From Neobacillus kokaensis (GTDB lineage: Bacteria > Bacillota > Bacilli > Bacillales > Cytobacillaceae): 64,000 nt of DNA. Location of the stretch: contig NZ_BNDS01000007.1 of assembly GCF_014656545.1 (NCBI RefSeq), forward strand, positions 62,001 to 126,000, written 5' to 3'. This document shows positions 36,769-47,003 of the stretch, piece by piece. Every line of letters begins with the position of its first letter. Within the stretch, counting starts at the first letter, position 1. A program made the translations under genes and the position numbers. The notes below the pieces were generated by a model that worked only from the letters and a program-made list of their open reading frames with translations, was not told the origin of the DNA and did no database searches.

Positions 36769-37558
36769 AATTGAAGATATTCCTTTTTTTAATAAACTTC
36801 GAGGCTGGTATATTGAAGGTTAGTTTTGTAGAATAATTCTCCGAGTTATAATATTCCCTCACAATATTATATCCGGCTGCATATCCAAGTAAAGATGGAA
36901 TCCTTCCGCCTCCATATAATAACTCATCATGCACTCTTTCATTTTTTTTCGTATACAGCTGTTCCCTAAGGAAGCGATTCCAGAAGAATAATATCTCTCT
37001 ATCTGTATAAATATTACACCAGTTGGCTAAATACTCTTCCCCGCAATTTTTTAGCACTGCATACTCAGCAAGCCCTTCAATGATAATAGAGTCCAGTAAT
37101 GTATAATCTTCCATCTTTCGATTCAACGTCCGCAGTCTGCAAACATGGTGGTATTCATGAACAATGAGTGCTTCTAACTCCTTAGGATCATCATAATGTG
37201 ACAGAAATAGAAACATTTTATCTGGAAATGAGACACCGGCTTTATTTCTTTCTTCTTGCCGGAAAAATATTCCCCCTCTTTGCTCAAGTGGAAATAGAAA
37301 TATAGGAATATCAGGTCCTGACCATTTATTTTTATACTTAGAAAATAATTTTTTTACTTGCTCCCAGGCTTTATCCTCAATCATTGAATCGAAGTTTTTT
37401 CGCGTTCTCCAAGAAGGCCGGTACATGCCGAATTTTAACAGTTGATTATATATCTCACTTGTTTTTTGGCCTTTAAAGTACGGAAGAAGTCTATCACAGA
37501 TTTTGGCTGGACGGTCAAAGTCCTTTTTAAGCCATTCATCCGTTCGAATAATCCCCAT
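36767..37558 (-). CDS. yjaZ: Predicted Zn-dependent protease, DUF2268 family (YjaZ-like)
   Basis: 263 residues. The motif HEYHH (in ALIVHEYHHVCRLR) is an HEXXH zinc site, and the downstream GLAEYA supplies a likely glutamate ligand. No signal peptide is visible, so it is probably cytoplasmic or exported by another route. This matches B. subtilis YjaZ, which lies in the same place between fabF and appD. AAGGGATGTG precedes the ATG. Substrate is unknown. Confidence 0.85.
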   Translation of the reverse strand: MGIIRTDEWLKKDFDRPAKICDRLLPYFKGQKTSEIYNQLLKFGMYRPSWRTRKNFDSMIEDKAWEQVKKLFSKYKNKWSGPDIPIFLFPLEQRGGIFFRQEERNKAGVSFPDKMFLFLSHYDDPKELEALIVHEYHHVCRLRTLNRKMEDYTLLDSIIIEGLAEYAVLKNCGEEYLANWCNIYTDREILFFWNRFLREQLYTKKNERVHDELLYGGGRIPSLLGYAAGYNIVREYYNSENYSTKLTFNIPASKFIKKRNIFN

Positions 37559-37639
37559 TTTTTCACATCCCTTACTATTCAGATTAACTAATAGTATTTT
37601 ATGAATGAATTAAGGGGATGTTCTAGGACTGCTCGAAAA

Positions 37640-37682
37640 TGCAAAAAGCCCAGCTTGGAATACACCAAGCCAGGCTATTTTT
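37640..37682 (-). terminator. Terminator of fabHA-fabF
   Basis: AAAAAGCC-AGCTTGG...CCAAGC-GGCTATTTTTT stem-loop immediately after the fabF stop. Confidence 0.8.
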
Positions 37683-38920
37683 TATTGATATTTTTTAAAT
37701 ACTATTGTTGCATTATGACCGCCGAAGCCTAATGAGTTACTCATTGCAGCATTTATTTCTTTCGAACGGGCTGTATTTGTTACATAATCTAAATCGCAAT
37801 CCGGGTCTGGTGTTTCATAATTGATGGTCGGCGGAAGCATGCTGTCCCTCATTGCCAGAACAGTAAAAATAGCTTCAACACCCCCGGCAGCACCTAGCAA
37901 ATGACCGGTCATTGACTTAGTGGAACTCATTGCGGTTTTATACGCATGCTCTCCAAATACTTCTTTGACAGCCAGCGTTTCAAATTTATCATTGTAATCT
38001 GTGCTTGTACCGTGCGCGTTTATATAATCAATTTCTTCCGGCGTCAATCCGGCATCCTCTATCGCCATCTTCATTGCCCTTGCACCGCCTTCGCCGCCTG
38101 GTGCTGGTGCAGTAATATGATAGGCATCGCCTGTAGCACCGTAGCCAACAATTTCAGCATAAATTTTAGCACCACGTGCCAATGCATGCTCTAGCTCTTC
38201 AAGAACGACGATTCCAGCTCCTTCTCCGATTACAAAGCCGTCTCGATTTTTATCAAATGGTCTGCTTGCTGTTTGCGGGTCTGGATTAGTTGAAAGTGCT
38301 GTGTTGGCGCAGAAGCCAGCAACAGACATTCTCGTAATTGGTGCTTCTGCTCCGCCGGTAACCATTACATCAGCATCACCACGCTGGATTACTTTAAAAG
38401 CATCACCAATCGAATTGGTACCTGTTGCGCAGGCGGTTACTGTACAAGAATTAAAGCCTCTTGCTCCAAGGGTAATAGAAACCTGCCCTGTAGCCATGTC
38501 TGGTATTAACATCGGTACAAAGAATGGACTTACTCGTTTATACCCTCTTTTTTGGAAAATTTCAAATTGCTGTTCAAAGGTTTCCATTCCGCCAATACCG
38601 GAACCAATCCACACTCCGACACGATGGGAGTTTTCTTCATTAATTGTCAAATTTGAATCCTTAACCGCCATGATTGCACCAGCAACTGCATATTGTGTAA
38701 AGCGATCCATTTTTCTGGCATCTTTTCGTTCCATAAATACTTCAGGGTCAAAATCTTTAACTTCTGCAGCAACCTTAGCCGGATAATCATCTGCATTAAG
38801 CCTAGTCAATGGCCCAACCCCAGACTTTCCAGCCAAAATCCCCTTCCAAGTTGTTTCAACATCGTTTCCAAGTGGTGTAACCGCTCCAACGCCTGTCACG
38901 ACAACTCTACGTTTTTCCAT
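37682..38920 (-). CDS. fabF: Beta-ketoacyl-ACP synthase II
   Basis: 412 residues. The nucleophile is Cys164 in [11 protein letters not shown]. Catalytic histidines lie in [11 protein letters not shown] (near 304) and [10 protein letters not shown] (near 341), and the [11 protein letters not shown] tail is typical. FabF condenses malonyl-ACP with longer acyl-ACPs and is the cerulenin target. It is 62 bp downstream of fabHA and cotranscribed with it from the FapR-controlled promoter. AGGAGATGC precedes the ATG. Confidence 0.97.
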   Translation of the reverse strand: MEKRRVVVTGVGAVTPLGNDVETTWKGILAGKSGVGPLTRLNADDYPAKVAAEVKDFDPEVFMERKDARKMDRFTQYAVAGAIMAVKDSNLTINEENSHRVGVWIGSGIGGMETFEQQFEIFQKRGYKRVSPFFVPMLIPDMATGQVSITLGARGFNSCTVTACATGTNSIGDAFKVIQRGDADVMVTGGAEAPITRMSVAGFCANTALSTNPDPQTASRPFDKNRDGFVIGEGAGIVVLEELEHALARGAKIYAEIVGYGATGDAYHITAPAPGGEGGARAMKMAIEDAGLTPEEIDYINAHGTSTDYNDKFETLAVKEVFGEHAYKTAMSSTKSMTGHLLGAAGGVEAIFTVLAMRDSMLPPTINYETPDPDCDLDYVTNTARSKEINAAMSNSLGFGGHNATIVFKKYQ

Positions 38921-38982
38921 TTGCGCATCTCCTTTAAAATAGCATTTCCATATACTATAATCTATATTTTTTGCTTTTTTTA

Positions 38983-39915
38983 TTATTTTCCCCAGCGGAT
39001 GGCGATAGCACCCCAGGTCAGACCGCCTCCGAAACCAACCATAACAATTAAGTCATCGTCCTTTATTTTTCCTGCTTCCAATTCTTCAATAAGTGAAATT
39101 GGTATCGAAGCTGCTGATGTATTACCATATTTGTTCACCGTTTTAGACATTTTTTCTTCTGGGAGCTCCAGTCTTTGTCTAGAGGCTTCCATAATACGAA
39201 TATTGGCTTGGTGTGGAATAAGAAAATCAACGTCTTCCTTTTTCAATCCTGCCTTTTCTAGTACATTAATACAGCTTTCGCCCATTTGTCTAACGGCAAA
39301 CTTAAATACTTCCCGCCCATTCATAATAATGTATTCATCCTGATAAAGATGCTTTCCTCCTGTCCCATCGGCACCTAACTCAAAAGAAAGGATACCGCGC
39401 TCACCGGAAACAGGTCCTAAAATAGCTGCTCCAGCAGCATCACCAAATAATACAGCCGTATTCCGGTCACTCCAATCAGTGATTTTAGATAGTTTTTCTA
39501 CCCCAACAACTAGGACATGTTTGTAGACACCGGATTCAATGAATTGTTTACCTGTTACGATACCATACATAAAGCCGGCGCATGCAGCGCTAACATCCAT
39601 TGCTGCTGCCTTCTTTGCTCCTAGTCTTTCTTGAATTCTGCATGAAACTGAAGGAAATGGCGAGTCAGGGGTTACCGTAGCAACCAAAATTAAGTCAATA
39701 TCTTCAGGGGTAATCCCTGCATTTTCAATTGCCTTTTGTGCGGCAATAAATGCCATATCGGATGTATTTACATCATCTGCAGCAATTCGCCGTTCTTCGA
39801 TTCCCGTCCTAGTTCGAATCCATTCATCAGATGTATCCACTATTTTTTCTAAATCTTGGTTGGTAAGTACTTTTTCTGGCAAATATCTGCCCATACCAAT
39901 AATACCAGCCCTCAT
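38983..39915 (-). CDS. fabHA: Beta-ketoacyl-ACP synthase III (FabHA)
   Basis: 310 residues. The Cys-His-Asn triad is visible: Cys112 in [10 protein letters not shown], His in IPHQANIRI and Asn in [11 protein letters not shown]. It starts fatty-acid synthesis from branched acyl-CoA primers and malonyl-ACP. GGAGATGG is in front of the ATG. A promoter and FapR operator lie upstream at 39972-40017. Bacillus often has a second FabH (FabHB) elsewhere; the location beside fabF identifies this as FabHA. Confidence 0.96.
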   Translation of the reverse strand: MRAGIIGMGRYLPEKVLTNQDLEKIVDTSDEWIRTRTGIEERRIAADDVNTSDMAFIAAQKAIENAGITPEDIDLILVATVTPDSPFPSVSCRIQERLGAKKAAAMDVSAACAGFMYGIVTGKQFIESGVYKHVLVVGVEKLSKITDWSDRNTAVLFGDAAGAAILGPVSGERGILSFELGADGTGGKHLYQDEYIIMNGREVFKFAVRQMGESCINVLEKAGLKKEDVDFLIPHQANIRIMEASRQRLELPEEKMSKTVNKYGNTSAASIPISLIEELEAGKIKDDDLIVMVGFGGGLTWGAIAIRWGK

Positions 39916-39971
39916 ATTTCCATCTCCTTTAGTATTAAAAAACCTCTATATCCTAAGATTTATATCAATTA

Positions 39972-40017
39972 TTATGACTTGGTACTAATTTTATCAAAAG
40001 AAATATCCTTTTCGCAA
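39972..40017 (-). promoter_or_regulatory. Promoter and FapR operator of fabHA-fabF
   Basis: Minus strand: TTGCGA (40017-40012), 18 bp, TAAAAT (39993-39988). The FapR-type palindrome TTAGTACCAAGTCATAA (39988-39972) directly follows the -10 hexamer. The left half matches the consensus exactly and the right half has two changes. This is the same design as at fabI. Confidence 0.9.
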
Positions 40018-40110
40018 CTGTTTCTTCTTCTCTCTCCGCTAATGTACTTTCGATTCCCTTCTTTTATTCATATTTTAAATAATAAGAGACTAGTGAAAGG
40101 AGTAAAAGTA

Positions 40111-40476
40111 ATGGACAATCAGGAATTAAATGGGCTTGGACCGCTGGATTCACATGAGGATGACAAATTTGAAGAATCAATTGATCGCATAGACTCTGAC
40201 TTGCATTGGCTCGAAATACATCAAGAGAATCATAATAGCCAGCAAAACAATCAGGACCCATTCACCGCCTTAATGTTCGGTCCAAGGAGAGCACAGCAGA
40301 TGACAAAAGAGTTCTCCGGTAATCAATCTTTACACAATCCGTATTCTAATCAGCCTTATATTGATTTAGAAACAATGTTCGGACATATCGATACATTGAT
40401 TGAATCTACCCGTGGATTAAAGCCATTATTTCAAAAGGTATATCCATATATCGAACGATATATAAAAAAGAAATAA
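40111..40476 (+). CDS. Hypothetical protein, acidic/Gln-Asn-rich N-terminus
   Basis: 121 residues from ATG 40111, which has GAAAGGAG eight bases upstream; the frame extends to 39856 but without a site. The first 50 residues are acidic and Asn/Gln-rich (LHWLEIHQENHNSQQNNQ). The C-terminal half (FGPRRAQQMTKEF, then TLIESTRGLKPLFQKVYPYI) looks helical and ends KKK. It is divergent from fabHA and convergent with comZ, at the position of B. subtilis yjzB, but I cannot confirm homology. Confidence 0.65.
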   Translation: MDNQELNGLGPLDSHEDDKFEESIDRIDSDLHWLEIHQENHNSQQNNQDPFTALMFGPRRAQQMTKEFSGNQSLHNPYSNQPYIDLETMFGHIDTLIESTRGLKPLFQKVYPYIERYIKKK

Positions 40477-40477
40477 A

Positions 40478-40512
40478 CTGCCTAACTACAGAAGGCAGCT
40501 TATTTCTTTTTT
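40478..40512. terminator. Terminator between the hypothetical gene and comZ
   Basis: CTGCCT/AGGCAG stem followed by TTATTTCTTTTTTT. Confidence 0.65.
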
Positions 40513-40706
40513 TATTGATTTACTTCAGAACGTGTCTCTTCTCTTCCGAGTTCGTAAGCTTCTTGCATGACTTTCATAAATAAGTTCATAAAAGGTTCAA
40601 TTAATTCCATGGATAATTCAACACCAGACTTATCCAGCTGTGCTTTTGCCTCAGGTATATATTTCATCGCAATTTGCATAAATTGTAAAGATTTATCCTC
40701 GTTCAT
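40512..40706 (-). CDS. comZ: ComG operon repressor ComZ
   Basis: 64 residues, all helical in appearance, with the YIPEAKAQLDKSGVELSMELI and MKVMQEAYELGREE segments of ComZ. ComZ lowers comG transcription in competent cells. It follows med by 16 bp as the second gene of the med-comZ operon, as in B. subtilis. AAAGGAGATAC precedes the ATG. Confidence 0.9.
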   Translation of the reverse strand: MNEDKSLQFMQIAMKYIPEAKAQLDKSGVELSMELIEPFMNLFMKVMQEAYELGREETRSEVNQ

Positions 40707-40722
40707 TATGTATCTCCTTTAT

Positions 40723-41670
40723 TTATTTTGGCAATTTCCCTGTAACCTTATATGTTTCGATAGATCGATTTATTTTTTGTATGAATTCTTTACTAACCAA
40801 AGGGCTAAATTTCCCTAACGAAATTACATCATCTTGAAAATCGAAAAATAAATTCCCTGATTCAAGCCTTCCATCATTATACCGTTCCGCTACTATTTCA
40901 TATAGTTTGTCTACTTGCTGAATAGTACTAGTTAATACGGTAGATTCCCCTAAATCAGACTGTTCAGAAACATATCCAATAACATAAAATCCTCGTTCTT
41001 TAACTCGTTCAATAACAGGAACGTTAAACCCATCACCCGCGGGATAAATGACATCAACACCTTTCTCCATCATCCTGTCTGCTAATTGCACAGCTTTTTG
41101 CCCATTATCCCAATTACCGACATAGTCTATACTTACTTGGATATTTTTATTCTCGGCCAGTGCCCCTTGGTAAAACCCCTCAATCTCCGGCTGCCATTCA
41201 TAAGCTGCGAGCACACCCACTTTATTTACTCTTGACATATGTGCTGCCACCATACCACCAAAAAACCCCATAGCGTAAGCCTTAAAACTTAGGCTTGTCG
41301 TATTGGAATTTTTTGCATCTGAATTAAAAGAAATAAAATGAATCTCTGGATAGTCTTTGGAAATATTATTAAAATATTCACCGTACTCAGAACCATGTCC
41401 GAATATCAAATTTACCCCTTTTTGAGAAAATTCTTTTACTGCACGTTCAACTTCAGATTGCGAATCCATCCCTTCTTTGTAGAAAACATCTACATCAAAT
41501 TTTGATTGGATTTTCAACATACCTTTAAAGCCTTTTGTTCCCCATACTTGGTCATTAATGGTTTCAGGGACTAATAAGCCAACCTTTTGCAAATTTCCTT
41601 TGGAATTCGGGCCGCTGCAACCGCCAAGCAGTAAAAGGCATAAAAGTATGATTACGAAACGGTTTAGCAT
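40723..41670 (-). CDS. med: Transcriptional activator Med (BMP/PnrA-type periplasmic-binding fold)
   Basis: 315 residues. A signal peptide with lipobox LLLLGGCSG (Cys19) precedes a BMP-family ligand-binding domain (KVGLLVPETINDQVWGTKGF, YPEIHFISFNSD, GFFGGMVAAHMSRVNKVGVLAA). Med positively affects comK expression in B. subtilis although it looks like a membrane-anchored binding lipoprotein. AAGGAGATGC precedes the ATG. It is the first gene of med-comZ. Confidence 0.9.
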   Translation of the reverse strand: MLNRFVIILLCLLLLGGCSGPNSKGNLQKVGLLVPETINDQVWGTKGFKGMLKIQSKFDVDVFYKEGMDSQSEVERAVKEFSQKGVNLIFGHGSEYGEYFNNISKDYPEIHFISFNSDAKNSNTTSLSFKAYAMGFFGGMVAAHMSRVNKVGVLAAYEWQPEIEGFYQGALAENKNIQVSIDYVGNWDNGQKAVQLADRMMEKGVDVIYPAGDGFNVPVIERVKERGFYVIGYVSEQSDLGESTVLTSTIQQVDKLYEIVAERYNDGRLESGNLFFDFQDDVISLGKFSPLVSKEFIQKINRSIETYKVTGKLPK

Positions 41671-41857
41671 GAATGCATCTCCTTCGTACGGCTGCCTTTT
41701 ATATTATTTTTTCCATTTTATTTATACAAGATTTCCGAAGATTCTTAGAGGAATCCTTTTTTAATATTTATTCTAACCTCAGATTCCTAAAATGAAAAGG
41801 TATTTTACTTGGCCTCAGCTTTTTAACTCCAAAATTTAATACTATTTCACAAAAAAT

Positions 41858-42685
41858 TCATGGCCGCCAGTGGTAATGCATTTTTACATGCTCCTTTTGG
41901 AAATTGAGTGCCTCAGTTATCGGTGTTAAACATTTAACTGGCACCCTCATAATTTTGCTGTCTATTTGAATGGATTCCCGCTGGTCCTTTAGCTTACTAA
42001 TTTCAGCAAGATACCCAGCACATTTCTCCCAATAGTTATTTTTTCCGCTTTCGAGCAAATAACTGCCAGGATTTGCTGATTCAATTATTTCAAAAATGGC
42101 TTCTGCCGCATCTGCCGCAAAAAGGGCATCTTTCGTCCATTCACGATCAGAAAGTGAGATTTTACATTTTTGAAATGATGAGATAATCGCTTGCTGAAAC
42201 AAAAACATTGATGGCTGCCATGGACCGAATATGGCAGGCAAAAAAATAAACTGAATGTTAGGATCCAGCCCCCGCATTTGTTCCAATAAGGTATTCATAG
42301 AGGGCAAATTTTGAGCAAGCAATTGAATGGGTGCAATAATTACTATATTGGAGTTTCCCTTCTTTTCTTCTAAATATTGAATAACTTTATTAACCAATAT
42401 TTCCTTTTCTAACATCGCCTCTTCACGTAGTATATAAAAGTCATATATCGGAAAAATTAAGATTTGTTTTTTTAAGTCATTCCCATTTTCACTAACATTC
42501 CATTTGGACAATGAACTCTCAACAAAATTAGCATTTCTACCGATCTCAAGCCTTTTCTCTTCAAGAAATGGGTCGGTTTTCGAATCGATATGAATCCCAT
42601 TTACTTCGATGCCCTTATTTAACAATGTATGACAGATCTGAAAGCCAACAAAGTTATAAATGCCTATAATAATGGCCTTGTCCAT
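41858..42685 (-). CDS. yjaV: NAD(P)-binding epimerase-like protein, YjaV-like
   Basis: 275 residues from ATG 42685, which has AGGAGG eight bases upstream; the frame reaches 42706. The N-terminus AIIIGIYNFVGFQICHTLL has the betaalphabeta shape of a Rossmann fold but lacks the full GxxGxxG. The central SNIVIIAPIQLL and FLPAIFGPWQPSM parts resemble NAD-dependent epimerases. The YxxxK catalytic pair is not evident, so it may not be an active epimerase. In B. subtilis yjaV lies next to med, as here. No function is known. Confidence 0.7.
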   Translation of the reverse strand: MDKAIIIGIYNFVGFQICHTLLNKGIEVNGIHIDSKTDPFLEEKRLEIGRNANFVESSLSKWNVSENGNDLKKQILIFPIYDFYILREEAMLEKEILVNKVIQYLEEKKGNSNIVIIAPIQLLAQNLPSMNTLLEQMRGLDPNIQFIFLPAIFGPWQPSMFLFQQAIISSFQKCKISLSDREWTKDALFAADAAEAIFEIIESANPGSYLLESGKNNYWEKCAGYLAEISKLKDQRESIQIDSKIMRVPVKCLTPITEALNFQKEHVKMHYHWRP

Positions 42686-42763
42686 GATTTTTACCTCCTC
42701 AAACATACCTTATAGTATCGTATGCGGCACTTTAAGGAATTATTTCTTTTGAGGAGGTCTATG

Positions 42764-43486
42764 CTATAGTTCTAATTCAAAGTGTTGAAAAAAGTTTATA
42801 CAAATTTTACCTATTTGTAGTTTTTTTTCGGGGACTATAAAGGTTGGAATAATTGTTGAAGCAGCCAAGATTTTTTTATATTGTTTTGATTGATTATAGG
42901 ATCTGCCTCCAGACAATACATGGATAATTTTAACAGGAACTTTCCCATCAAGATGAATTTGGTCATCAATGCTCACGATTTTTTCCTCGAGTTCGTTTTG
43001 ATCCATTTCATAAGCTGTGGTTAATTCTCTCATTAACTTTTTATAAAAAAATTTATGCTCCTTTTCCTGCTCAAGATGCAGCTTTAGCGAAAGAATAGGA
43101 TTTAAAAGAATAATCGACCTAATCATGTCTTTCATCTTTTCCATTAATTCAACAGCAACAAGAGCTCCCATTCCTTCAGCTAAAATATGAATTTTCGTAT
43201 TAAGTATCTCGCTTCGAATAATTCTTTCATAAACCCGTTGTGCAAGCTCGACTGCATTCTCGCTCCCCCAGTGCCGCCCGTAAAGATTTGAGGAAAAAAT
43301 GGTGTAGCCTTTTTCTTTAAGCTCGTTCAAAATAGCATGTTTGCCTTCATTTTGTGTCCAGTAACATTTATTTTCTTCCACAAAATGCCTTTCATCACCA
43401 ATGATTAATACTCCAAAACCATTAGGTCTTGCTGGATAATATATAATATTCCATTGGGTATCCACCTGAAAGACTCGACTATCCAT
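42764..43486 (-). CDS. yjaU: Alpha/beta-hydrolase-like protein, YjaU-like
   Basis: 240 residues from ATG 43486, which has AAGGAGATT upstream; the frame extends to 43519. The fold shows VLIIGDERHFVEE, then HILAEGMGALVAVELMEKM where the usual nucleophile motif GxSxG reads AEGMGA. The nucleophilic serine is therefore not present at the usual place. SIILLNPIL and VPVKIIHVLSG follow. It lies upstream of the yjaV-like gene in the order of B. subtilis. It is probably a non-catalytic or divergent hydrolase. Confidence 0.7.
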   Translation of the reverse strand: MDSRVFQVDTQWNIIYYPARPNGFGVLIIGDERHFVEENKCYWTQNEGKHAILNELKEKGYTIFSSNLYGRHWGSENAVELAQRVYERIIRSEILNTKIHILAEGMGALVAVELMEKMKDMIRSIILLNPILSLKLHLEQEKEHKFFYKKLMRELTTAYEMDQNELEEKIVSIDDQIHLDGKVPVKIIHVLSGGRSYNQSKQYKKILAASTIIPTFIVPEKKLQIGKICINFFQHFELEL

Positions 43487-43651
43487 CGATAAATCTCCTT
43501 TTACATATTTCCTCACCATATTGTATGCGGGTTTACTAAAGATGAACGGGGGTTTTGCCTATATTAAGGCTTCATTGAACAAAAAGGTTATTTATTATTT
43601 TTTATTGTTATGGTACTATTAAAATTGATGAAAATAGGCAGGTGAAAAATA

Positions 43652-43834
43652 GTGCGATTTTTTTGGACCTTTTTCTGGTCATTACTTTTAGTAGAAATGC
43701 TTGCATATGTAGTTAGCTCGATGACTGGTGCGCAATTTGACTATGTATCGGCTGCTGTTATTTCTGTCGTAGTATCTATTTTAATTATGGTTTTAGCTGC
43801 GGTGGTTCCCAATCAACCGGCTGAGAAACACTAA
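43652..43834 (+). CDS. yjzD: DUF2929 small membrane protein YjzD
   Basis: 60 residues with two membrane segments (about 3-24 and 30-52) and the linker SSMTGAQFDYVSA, matching YjzD/DUF2929. The start is GTG 43652, with AGGTGA upstream. It is convergent with clpB and closed by a strong terminator. Function is unknown. Confidence 0.85.
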   Translation: MRFFWTFFWSLLLVEMLAYVVSSMTGAQFDYVSAAVISVVVSILIMVLAAVVPNQPAEKH

Positions 43835-43835
43835 G

Positions 43836-43873
43836 AAAAAGGTCTCCCATCAATGATGGAAGACCTTTTTTAT
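43836..43873 (+). terminator. Terminator of yjzD
   Basis: AAAAAGGTCT-CCATC/GATGG-AGACCTTTTT hairpin with a three-base loop. Confidence 0.88.
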
Positions 43874-43964
43874 TTTTTGCTTTACCTGTTGAACTGCGCT
43901 CCAGGCACTTGGTTTAAATTAACATGAGTCCGAAATTAGCAATAATCTTTAACAATGCTATTTT

Positions 43965-46562
43965 TTAATTATGGACTTTTACGGCTAATTCCCCGTTTTC
44001 TATTGTAATTTCAACTGTTGAACCGTCATATACTTTGCCGGCAATGATTTCGCGTGCAAGCTTTGTTTCAATATATCGTCCGATATACCGCTTTAACGGT
44101 CTTGCCCCATAATTATGATCAAATCCATTTACAGCAATGAATTCTTTAGCATCCTCTCCAATAGAAATATGGATTTGCTGCTCTTTTAGACGGTTCTCTA
44201 GATTTTTTAACATCTTAACAACAATCTTTTTTATTTCTGCTAACGAAAGTGGTTTAAAGAGAATTGTTTCATCGATTCGATTAAGGAATTCCGGCCTGAA
44301 ATGTGCCCTTAATTTACTCATTACATTTTCCCTTGCTGTATCTGAAATTTCAATTTCGTTTTCATTCTGTTCTAGTAAAAACTTTGAGCCAATATTAGAA
44401 GTCATAATAATCACAGTGTTTTTAAAATCCACCATTCTTCCTTGTGAATCGGTTATACGACCATCATCCAGTGCTTGGAGGAGGATATTGAATACCTCTG
44501 GATGAGCTTTCTCAATTTCGTCCATTAATATGACGGAATAGGGTCTTCTTCTCACAGCTTCTGTCAACTGTCCTCCTTCTTCATATCCTACGTAACCTGG
44601 AGGGGCCCCAATTAATCTTGAAACAGCATGCTTTTCCATATATTCGGACATATCAATTCTGACGATATGATCTTCACTATCAAATAAAGATTCTGCCAAA
44701 GCTTTGGCCAATTCCGTTTTTCCTACACCTGTAGGACCTAGAAATAAGAATGAACCGATAGGACGGTTAGGATCTTTAATCCCTGCCCGCGCTCGCAGTA
44801 CTGCATCAGCAACTAAATTAACCGCCTCCTCTTGACCAATCACACGTTCCTGCAGAATGTACTCTAATCTTAACAGCTTCTCTCTTTCTCCCTCAACTAA
44901 TTTAGAAAGAGGGATGCCTGTCCATCTAGATACAATATTGGAAATTTCTTCGCCGGTTACTTCTTCTCTGAGGAGTTTGTCATCCTTCTGGTTATCTATT
45001 TCTAGCTCGTTCAATTCCTTCTCGGCCAATGGAATAAGTCCGTGGCGCAGTTCTGCTGCACGATTTAAATCATATTTATCCTCAGCCTGTACAAGTTCAC
45101 GGCGAAGCTTTTCAATGTGTTCTCGTTTTTCTTGCAGCTTAGTAATATTCTGTTTCTCTTCGAGCCATTTTGCTTTCATAGCATTAGCCTGTTCCTTTAA
45201 ATCAGCTAATTCTTTTTGCAAATGTCCAAGCCGTTGTTTGCTTGCATCATCTTGTTCTTTTCTTAATGCAGCTTCCTCTATTTCTAATTGCATCACACGG
45301 CGAGTTACCTCATCCAGTTCTGTCGGCATGGAATCTATTTCAGTGCGAATCATCGCACAGGCTTCATCGACTAGATCAATGGCTTTATCCGGCAAAAAGC
45401 GGTCTGTTATATAGCGGTCTGAAAGAACAGCCGCAGCCACTAACGCATGGTCATGGATTTTTACTCCATGGTGAACCTCAAAGCGTTCTTTTAGTCCACG
45501 TAAAATTGAAATACTATCTTCTACGGTAGGTTCTTGGACCAGCACCTGCTGGAATCTGCGCTCTAGTGCGGGATCTTTTTCAATATATTTACGGTGTTCA
45601 TCTAAGGTTGTAGCCCCAATACAATGAAGCTCGCCTCGAGCGAGCATTGGCTTTAACATATTGCCGGCATCCATTGCTCCATCCGTTCTTCCGGCGCCGA
45701 CAATAGTATGGAGTTCATCGATAAATAGTAATATTTGTCCTTCACTTTTTTTAATTTCGTTTAGGACAGCCTTTAAACGTTCTTCGAATTCACCTCTAAA
45801 TTTTGCACCGGCAATCAATGCGCTCATATCAAGAGCAAATACGGTTTTATCCTTTAATCCCTCAGGAACGTCCTTTCTGACAATCCGCTGTGCCAGCCCC
45901 TCGACAATCGCCGTTTTCCCAACCCCAGGCTCACCAATTAGGACAGGGTTATTTTTTGTTTTTCGTGACAAAATTCGTATCACGTTACGGATTTCAGCAT
46001 CCCTGCCGATAACCGGATCAAGTTTTCCCGCCTTTACCTCCGCAACAAGGTCTCTCCCGTATTTTTTTAAAGCTTCATAACCAGCCTCTGGATTTTGTGA
46101 AGTCACTCTTTGGCTCCCCCTTATCTCTTTAATTGCTTTTAAAATATCTTCTGCCGAACGACCAAACGATTGAATAATTGTTTTCATTTCAGAGTGATTT
46201 GCATTTACGGCAGCTAAAAGGAAATGTTCAACGGAAATATACTCATCAGAAAATTTACCTGCAAACTCCTCGGCACTTACCAATAACTTTTGCAGCTTGT
46301 TGGTAATATATAGTTTGCCCTGTTCCACTCCGCTTCCGCTTACTTCTGGCTTTTTTGCAAGCGAGTTTGTTAAATCTTCTTGTACTTTATTTGCGGGGAT
46401 TCCTCCCCTTATCAGGATAGTGTTTATTAAACTGTCGTCTTGATTCATCAGGGACAAAAATAAATGGGCTTCATCAATCTCTTGATGTTTTTTTTGAATG
46501 GCAAGCGTCCGTGCATGCATCATACCAGCCTGCATCCGTTCAGTCATACGATTTATATCCAT
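43965..46562 (-). CDS. clpB: ATP-dependent disaggregase chaperone ClpB
   Basis: 865 residues. An N-terminal Clp repeat domain (1-145) and AAA1 with Walker A GEPGVGKT (near 205) come first. The long coiled-coil middle domain (about 405-525, [24 protein letters not shown]) is diagnostic of ClpB, and AAA2 has GPTGVGKT (near 605). ClpB resolves aggregates with DnaK. The start is ATG 46562 (GGGGAG upstream) rather than GTG 46571. A CtsR operator and -10 hexamer precede it. It stands between yjzD and yjzC; B. subtilis lacks clpB, while the B. cereus group has it. Confidence 0.96.
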   Translation of the reverse strand: MDINRMTERMQAGMMHARTLAIQKKHQEIDEAHLFLSLMNQDDSLINTILIRGGIPANKVQEDLTNSLAKKPEVSGSGVEQGKLYITNKLQKLLVSAEEFAGKFSDEYISVEHFLLAAVNANHSEMKTIIQSFGRSAEDILKAIKEIRGSQRVTSQNPEAGYEALKKYGRDLVAEVKAGKLDPVIGRDAEIRNVIRILSRKTKNNPVLIGEPGVGKTAIVEGLAQRIVRKDVPEGLKDKTVFALDMSALIAGAKFRGEFEERLKAVLNEIKKSEGQILLFIDELHTIVGAGRTDGAMDAGNMLKPMLARGELHCIGATTLDEHRKYIEKDPALERRFQQVLVQEPTVEDSISILRGLKERFEVHHGVKIHDHALVAAAVLSDRYITDRFLPDKAIDLVDEACAMIRTEIDSMPTELDEVTRRVMQLEIEEAALRKEQDDASKQRLGHLQKELADLKEQANAMKAKWLEEKQNITKLQEKREHIEKLRRELVQAEDKYDLNRAAELRHGLIPLAEKELNELEIDNQKDDKLLREEVTGEEISNIVSRWTGIPLSKLVEGEREKLLRLEYILQERVIGQEEAVNLVADAVLRARAGIKDPNRPIGSFLFLGPTGVGKTELAKALAESLFDSEDHIVRIDMSEYMEKHAVSRLIGAPPGYVGYEEGGQLTEAVRRRPYSVILMDEIEKAHPEVFNILLQALDDGRITDSQGRMVDFKNTVIIMTSNIGSKFLLEQNENEIEISDTARENVMSKLRAHFRPEFLNRIDETILFKPLSLAEIKKIVVKMLKNLENRLKEQQIHISIGEDAKEFIAVNGFDHNYGARPLKRYIGRYIETKLAREIIAGKVYDGSTVEITIENGELAVKVHN

Positions 46563-46576
46563 ATTTCCCACTCCCC

Positions 46577-46610
46577 TTTGACCTTTTCTGACCTTTTATA
46601 CTTATTATAG
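46577..46610 (-). promoter_or_regulatory. CtsR operator and -10 element of clpB
   Basis: Minus strand: TATAAT (46609-46604), then GGTCAGA-AAA-GGTCAAA (46593-46577). These are two direct heptads with a three-base spacer, the CtsR consensus with one change in the first. It overlaps the expected start site, as at other CtsR-repressed genes. Confidence 0.85.
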
Positions 46611-46631
46611 AAAAACCTTTTTAAAAAGTAA

Positions 46632-46668
46632 AAGATAAAGCCATCCATAAAGGGATGACTTTATCTTG
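46632..46668 (-). terminator. Terminator of yjzC
   Basis: AAGATAAAG-CATCC/GGATG-CTTTATCTT stem with single mismatches, then a T-rich tail on the minus strand. Confidence 0.7.
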
Positions 46669-46676
46669 TTTGCTCA

Positions 46677-46856
46677 TCATGGTTTCCTCTGATAGGTCCA
46701 TACTCGTTCATCGTTGGAGTTTTCAGGAAAAGGATCTCCAGCTTTTAGCTTTATTTTTTTTGGATTGATGACATTGCTTCCAGTCTCTCCGACTTCAATA
46801 TACACACCATTATTAGGGGCTTTCTTCCCTGGTTTGAATTGACGATTTTGTCCCAT
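46677..46856 (-). CDS. yjzC: YjzC-family small protein
   Basis: 59 residues starting MGQNRQFKPGKKAPNNGVYI and ending RVWTYQRKP, with the central IEVGETGSNVINPKKI. This is the YjzC-like family, small soluble proteins with many Lys/Gly/Asn and no known function. AGGAGGGTC precedes the ATG. It is encoded just upstream of clpB with its own terminator. In B. subtilis yjzC and yjzD are neighbours, so clpB splits the pair here. Confidence 0.85.
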   Translation of the reverse strand: MGQNRQFKPGKKAPNNGVYIEVGETGSNVINPKKIKLKAGDPFPENSNDERVWTYQRKP

Positions 46857-47003
46857 AATGACCCTCCTTCATGATTACATTAAATAGTATTTCCTTTTCA
46901 AACAGGTCCATTAAAGGAATTTCTTTCATTTTTTAGGATTCGACATATTTCCCAAGAAATATTGCTGGTTTTTTGACGATTGTATGAACTTATTCCACAA
47001 ATA

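Noticed and set aside
38301..39343. Two long antisense frames opposite fabF and fabHA
   Set aside because: Shadow of codon usage on the complementary strand of conserved enzymes; no start signals.
44857..45414. Long antisense frames (up to 185 codons) within clpB, including 45661-46080
   Set aside because: Ser/Arg/Cys-rich translation without start signals, lying opposite the strongly conserved clpB coding frame.
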